The translations under genes were made by a program, and so were the position numbers. From contig MGUL01000036.1 of the NCBI GenBank assembly GCA_001800005.1, positions 1,399-7,425 on the forward strand: DNA of 6,027 bases. Direction: 5' to 3'. The stretch comes from Elusimicrobia bacterium RBG_16_66_12. Lineage in GTDB: Bacteria > Elusimicrobiota > Elusimicrobia > UBA1565 > UBA9628. Below, piece by piece: positions 1 through 4,377 of this stretch (the first letter of the stretch is position 1; each line of letters opens with the position of its first letter). Under the pieces are notes generated by a model that was given only the letters and a program-made list of their open reading frames with translations, had not been told where the DNA came from and made no database searches.

Positions 1-603
1 GTGATGGCAAACTCGGCCTCGGACGCCCGCTCCTCCGAGCAGGAAATCCGCCGCCAACTCGTCGAGGACCACGCGGTTGACGTTGTGGTCGCTGTGGGGC
101 CGAACATGTTCTACACGGTCACCCTGCCGGTCACGCTGTGGTTTCTGGACCGGGGCAAGAAGGAGGCTGCACGTGCCGACAAGGTGCTGTTTGTTGACGC
201 CCGGCACATCTACCGGCAGATTGACCGCGCCCACCGCGATTGGACGCCCGCGCAGATCGGCTTCCTCGCCAACATCGTCCGCCTCTATCGCGGCGAAGAC
301 CTCGACTTCACGCTCGGCGGCGACGAGGCCGAGACGAAGATCAGCGATGTCTTTGGTAAGAAGCCGAAATACGCCGACGTTCTCGGTCTGTGCAGGACGG
401 CGACGATCACGGACATCTCCGCGCAGGGCTGGTCGCTCAACCCCGGTCGGTACGTGGGCGTGGCTCCCGGCGAGGCGGTCAGCGATGAGGATTTCAGGGC
501 CCAGCTTGAAACGCTCAACGAGGAGCTCGAAACTCTCAACGCGCAGGCACGCGACCTCGAACAGACAATCGCCCGCAACGTGGCAGAAATTCTGGAGGTC
601 TGA
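1..603 (+). CDS. hsdM: Type I restriction-modification DNA methyltransferase subunit M, C-terminal part (5' end outside window)
   Basis: HsdM transfers a methyl group from S-adenosylmethionine to adenine and, with HsdS, forms the modification complex that protects host DNA. Only the last 200 codons are present. The initial residues VMANSASDA are the middle of a stretch usually preceded by more HsdM sequence, so the GTG at base 1 is not a start. The SAM-binding motif I and catalytic NPPF motif IV must lie upstream, outside the window. Visible family signatures are VGPNMFYTVTLPVTLWFLD (residues 32-50), the VLFVDAR strand shortly after, and WSLNPGRYVGV (144-154). The last ~34 residues form a heptad-patterned helix (LETLNEELETLNAQ) of the kind that packs against HsdS. 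hsdS follows after 2 bp, so the two are translationally linked. What I see is an intact HsdM C-terminus ending at TGA 601-603. Family assignment is secure; the condition of the N-terminal two thirds is unknown. Confidence 0.95.
   Translation: MMANSASDARSSEQEIRRQLVEDHAVDVVVAVGPNMFYTVTLPVTLWFLDRGKKEAARADKVLFVDARHIYRQIDRAHRDWTPAQIGFLANIVRLYRGEDLDFTLGGDEAETKISDVFGKKPKYADVLGLCRTATITDISAQGWSLNPGRYVGVAPGEAVSDEDFRAQLETLNEELETLNAQARDLEQTIARNVAEILEV
505..541 (+). repeat. Imperfect tandem 21-bp heptad repeat in the hsdM tail
   Basis: CTTGAAACGCTCAACG (505-520) recurs as CTCGAAACTCTCAACG (526-541), exactly 21 bp later with 14 of 16 bases identical. Each copy encodes the heptad core LETLN of the C-terminal coiled coil of HsdM. 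The 21-bp period equals one heptad, so copy-number change would lengthen or shorten the helix in register without shifting frame. Confidence 0.6.
594..598 (+). promoter_or_regulatory. Ribosome-binding site deciding the hsdS start
   Basis: GGAGG lies within the last hsdM codons, 7 bases before the GTG at 606. The good Shine-Dalgarno match and normal spacing support GTG 606 as the hsdS start. The site also places hsdS translation under coupling with hsdM, whose stop codon (601-603) sits between the two. Confidence 0.75.
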
Positions 604-605
604 CG

Positions 606-1106
606 GTGGCTGAACTCCGCACGGTTCGGGTCGGTGATTTAGGTCGCGTCGTGACTGGCAAGACGCCTCCAAGTTCACAGCCCGGACTGTTCGGAGACGT
701 TTACCCGTTTCTGACTCCAACGGACATCGACGGTGTCGCCCGTTACGTCGAGCCAGCCCGGTTTCTGTCCGTGGAAGGCTGCGACTACCAGCACCGGCTC
801 ATGCTGCCAGATCGAGCCGTGTGCGTAGTCTGCATTGGCGCGACGATTGGGAAGGTCTGTTTGACGGACCGCCCGTCGCGACCACAGCGTCCCATTGACC
901 ACTCGGGCGGGTTGCTGCTGGCAGTGGAGAGCCCCACCGGGGAATCCTGCCATAACTGGTGGTCCTCAGATCACGGGGTACTCCAGCAGTCCGGTATTGG
1001 ACGCTACGCATCAATCCGAACTTGCTCGCCCGAGGAGGTGTGGCGGCCGGCGGCCACCTGCTTCAATCGGCGAGTGCTGCTACACGATGGTCACCAGCAA
1101 CAGTAA
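606..1106 (+). CDS. hsdS: Truncated, probably non-functional type I restriction specificity subunit S
   Basis: HsdS recognises the bipartite DNA target for the type I methylase/nuclease through two target-recognition domains (TRDs) separated by conserved helices. Residues 1-91 are a clear TRD1 start: VGDLGRVVTGKTP (9-21), YPFLTPTDI (33-41), a CIGATIGKV strand (76-84), then LTDRPS. After residue 91 (base ~878) the expected TNQQIN-like segment is missing or distorted, and I recognise little more. A short stretch, RYASIRTCSPEEV (bases 1002-1040), weakly resembles the end of a TRD. The frame stops at TAA 1104-1106 after 166 codons, against roughly 380-450 for the family. The central helix, TRD2 and distal helix are absent. 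Its last 44 bp are antisense to the end of the large convergent ATPase gene. Translation is plausible given the good ribosome-binding site, but target recognition is not. Identity of the N-terminal part is secure; I infer that the remainder is degenerate. Confidence 0.85.
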   Translation: MAELRTVRVGDLGRVVTGKTPPSSQPGLFGDVYPFLTPTDIDGVARYVEPARFLSVEGCDYQHRLMLPDRAVCVVCIGATIGKVCLTDRPSRPQRPIDHSGGLLLAVESPTGESCHNWWSSDHGVLQQSGIGRYASIRTCSPEEVWRPAATCFNRRVLLHDGHQQQ

Positions 1107-4100
1107 GAGCGTCGACGATCCGGTGCCACGCCCTCCGCAAGTCCTGATCCGCGACATGTGGCCGCACGCGTTCCAGCCACTCGGGCAGCAGATAGCTCTG
1201 GCTTGCCGCTTGAGTCGGGTCGGCCATTACCAGCTGCTCCATCCACGGCAGCCCCATGCTCGCCTGTCGCTCGGCCGGTAGGCGTTCCAGCAAGTGCGCC
1301 AGGGCGTCGACTCCTTCACGGTGCCCGGCGACGACCGGCAGCCATCGTTCGATTTGGGGGGTGAGCGCCTCTCCGTCGGCCCACAAGATTCGTTCGCCGT
1401 GGTACTCACGGTGCAGATAGCCGGCGTCATAGGAAGGCGTGGGCAACGCGGCTGCAATTGCTTCCTCGCCGTGGTACCGGTCACCACGGCGCAGGGCGCC
1501 AGAGACCGCGAGATCGACGACACGGTCGAGTACGGTGGGCCACACCGCGCGAGCCGTCTTGGCCCGCGCCGGCGACTCTTCGCCGGCGGCGGCAAGCGCC
1601 TGTAGGAACTCCCGGAGCATGCGGGGTTGATCGCGATAGCCCTCAAGTTGCTGGAACAGCAGTTCGGGGTCGCCAGCAGCAGCCAAGTCAAGGACTGCAC
1701 GAGCCGCTGCGAGGGAGTCGGTGGCGCTGTGGTGGTAGCCGTGCTTGGCGGCGCGCATGCCGCGGCGATGCGCCGCGAGCGCGGCGCTGAGCAGCGCGGC
1801 GGCGTTACGGCGACAACAGGCGGTAGACGATGCCGCCGCTCCGGCGCCGCGAATCGTCGCCGTTAGCCGCTGAACGACCACGCTTTCCCGTTTGACAGTC
1901 GCGAGCCGGGGTGCGACCGGGCCGATGATGTGGGCTCGTACACGGCGCGCGAGCGTTGGATCCCAGGGGCCGAGGAGGCACCTGCGTGCCGTGTCTTCGA
2001 GAACTCCGAGTGCAACAAGATGGTGGCAGCGGGCACCTGACGTGCTGCAGGGGGTGTTCCAGATCGGGTCGAATGCTCGAACGAGAAACAGCCGCGTCTC
2101 GTTCGCGGCGCTTTCCACGATCCACGTTAGAGCGCGTGAGATGGAGTCGGATGTCACGCCGTCGGCTGAGAGCCGGGCCCGAAGGGCACCGGCAGCGGGG
2201 AACATGAGTAGCGGCAGACCACGTGCGGCGGCGTGGTCTGCTCCGCGGCCGAATACAGCGTAGTCGTTGGCGACGATGCCCTGGTCCGCCAGCGCATTCA
2301 TCAGTTCGACGAGCAACCGCGCTGCCCATGCAAGGTCATCGTCGGGCACGTGGATACCGTCGACGAAATGCGCCTCCAGTGCTGCGGCGGCAACCGTAGC
2401 AGGAGCGTCGTACTCGGCGAGGGGCCCAGCGCCCACCGCGTTGCCCAGCGGTTTGTCCGACAGGTCGCGCGCCATTGCGAGGTCGGCGAGTAGTCCGTCT
2501 CGGTCTACCGGCCGGTGGTCGGCATGTTGATCGTGGCGCTCCGGGTAGCGCATGTGGATCCGCATGGCTTCCTGACCGCGCGAGAGGTCGGCCCTCGACT
2601 CTGCCAATCGCGCGTCCGCCTCGGGATCGGGCACCTGCTCCACAAGTAGGCCCTGCTTGGTCTCAGTGACTTTGTAGCGGTTGCGGTCAAGGCTGTCGGC
2701 CCAGCCTCGTACAGCTGCGAGCTGCTCCGACAACTCCTCCCCTTCGACGGACTGTCCTTCCAGCGCTGCGGCTCGAGCGAACAGGCGCTTGCCGACCGCG
2801 CGAAGCGCTTCGACTCGGTCGTTGTCGGCGGTGTGAACCAGCCGGACGGCGATGTCGCGTGGGCTCCACTTCCGCCGGTCGGAGCCCACGATGCCGTCAG
2901 TCCTCGCAGCCAGACTTGAGTATTCGTTCGTGATGCGAGTGAACTCAAACTCCCACACGGCCGGTTCGGCGAGAAACGGGTCAAGGTCGCTCCCGACACG
3001 TTCGAGGTGCCGGACAAGCATGCCGAAGACGAGCGCGGGCATCGCAAGATTCTCGCAGCCCCTGAAAAGCAGCCGCACCAGCACGTCGAGCCGGACTCCC
3101 GCGGCGAGGTACTCATCGCAGACGAGCTCGAGCGCCTGCAGCGCGCTCATGCACGGGTACGGCCCGACACCGGTACCGCGATACCAGAGCCACACGTGCC
3201 CATCGCCGACGTAGCGACGCCGCTCTCCGGTGATGTCGAGCTCCGTGACGAAGTCATTTTCCGACCCTGGCCGCTCTAAGGGCGGGTCGCGCAGGCCCAG
3301 CACCCTAGCCCGGGCCGCATGATTGAGCATCCGGTTCAGCCAGTCGACACCGGCGCGCAAGTTGGCACGGAATAGCGCGAGGAAGGGGCCGCGGTAGCAC
3401 GCGGCGAGCGGAACCATGCCTGCGCCGACCGTGTGGTCGCGGATTCCATCGTCCATCATTCCGCTGTAGTAGTCGGCATCCTCATCTCGTTCGTCCACGT
3501 AGTATGCGTCGGCTAGGTGAATCAAGAGTTCGGTGCTGTAGGTGGCGAGCGAGTGGCCGGTGAGCGGTTCCTCCACCGCCGGCGCGAGGTGTTGTGGTGC
3601 ATCAGTGGCGACACGCCTCAGCAGCGATTCGCCTTCTTGGCCAAGATCCGCCCCGAGCAATGCCAGCTCCTCCAGAAGGTCGTCGTCGGTGAGCCCGAAT
3701 GGCAGCTCCCGCCATCGTCTGCGCCGGTCGCTGATCGGAAACCCACCGATCGCCCGAGACTGGCGCGTTCTTTCCTCGTCCTCGACGACCTCCTTCGGCG
3801 TGCGTGCGGCCAGCCGCGCCTCCTGCTCACGGCGGGTCTCGGCAAGCTGAACCTCGCCGGCGGCCACACGGGCAACAAGACGCTCACGCAGGGCGACCCG
3901 CAAGCGGTGACCGCTGTGTTCCATAGCTAGGGCCAGACCGCGCAACCATCCGCAAAGGAGATCGTGTACCTCAGTGTGTAGTTCCCGCGGCCACTCGTTC
4001 GCGAGCACCAGCTCAACCATGGGTTCAGCTGTGAGGCGGTCGATCACCCCCTTGCGGCGGTGTCGCTGCTTGATAACCCGCAGCAGGCGCCGCAGCCCGG

Positions 4101-4377
4101 TTGCATCGCCTGCGGTGAGCTGGGGCCACGCGTCGGTGAGAAGATCGTGAGCGTTTGGCAAGGCAAAGAGTGCCTCAGTCGGCAGGTCGGCCCATCGGTC
4201 ACCATGTCCAGCCGCAGGCAGCTGGTCGATCGCCGTTTGGAGCCGGGCGATCCGACCGGCGAACGGCGAGCCTGCGGTATCTGGAGCTGAGAGCAGCACC
4301 TGCATGGCGAGGCGAGCCGCCGGGAGCGCCCAGCGCGGCGCACCATGCGAGAGCAACTCCCTGACCAAATCGTCCGC
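1063..4377 (-). other. C-terminal ~1,100-residue helical region, putative ligand sensor, no recognised domain
   Basis: Residues 536-1639. The sequence is Leu/Ala/Arg-rich, consistent with helical-repeat packing, but I see no regular TPR or WD period. Landmarks in order: a highly charged helix (693-745; LVARVAAGEVQLAETRREQ); an acidic Tyr/Asp cluster (825-850); GTGVGPYPCMSALQALELV (936-954), followed by FRGCENLAMPALVFGMLVRHLE (973-994), which look like a constrained core; VTETKQGLLVEQVPDPE (1105-1121); FDPIWNTPC followed by a CHH cluster (1304-1321); an Ala/Arg-rich stretch (1378-1430); and a helical C-terminus ending VAALAD. In Avs-type proteins this part recognises a phage protein such as terminase or portal. 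The ligand here is unknown, and its role as a sensor is inferred from position only. Confidence 0.55.

Noticed and set aside
1..3. GTG at base 1 as the start of hsdM
   Set aside because: The first codons fall in the middle of a conserved HsdM segment, and the methyltransferase motifs are missing, so the gene begins upstream.
1040..1057. GC-rich palindromic stretch GTGGCGGCCGGCGGCCAC just beyond the ATPase stop codon, as a possible terminator
   Set aside because: Pairing gives only a 5-bp outer stem, then a G-G mismatch, with no T-tract on either strand. It lies inside the hsdS frame and is not convincing in DNA of this GC content.
895..1281. Overlapping plus-strand frame of 128 codons beyond hsdS
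   Set aside because: Most of it is antisense to the ATPase gene, its composition is Pro/Arg/Trp-rich without domain features, and no ribosome-binding site precedes it.
1805..2329. Minus-strand 174-codon frame inside the ATPase gene
   Set aside because: It is an Arg/Ser/Pro-rich alternate reading of the ATPase gene, whose own frame keeps protein-like sequence throughout, so there is no sign of a frameshift.
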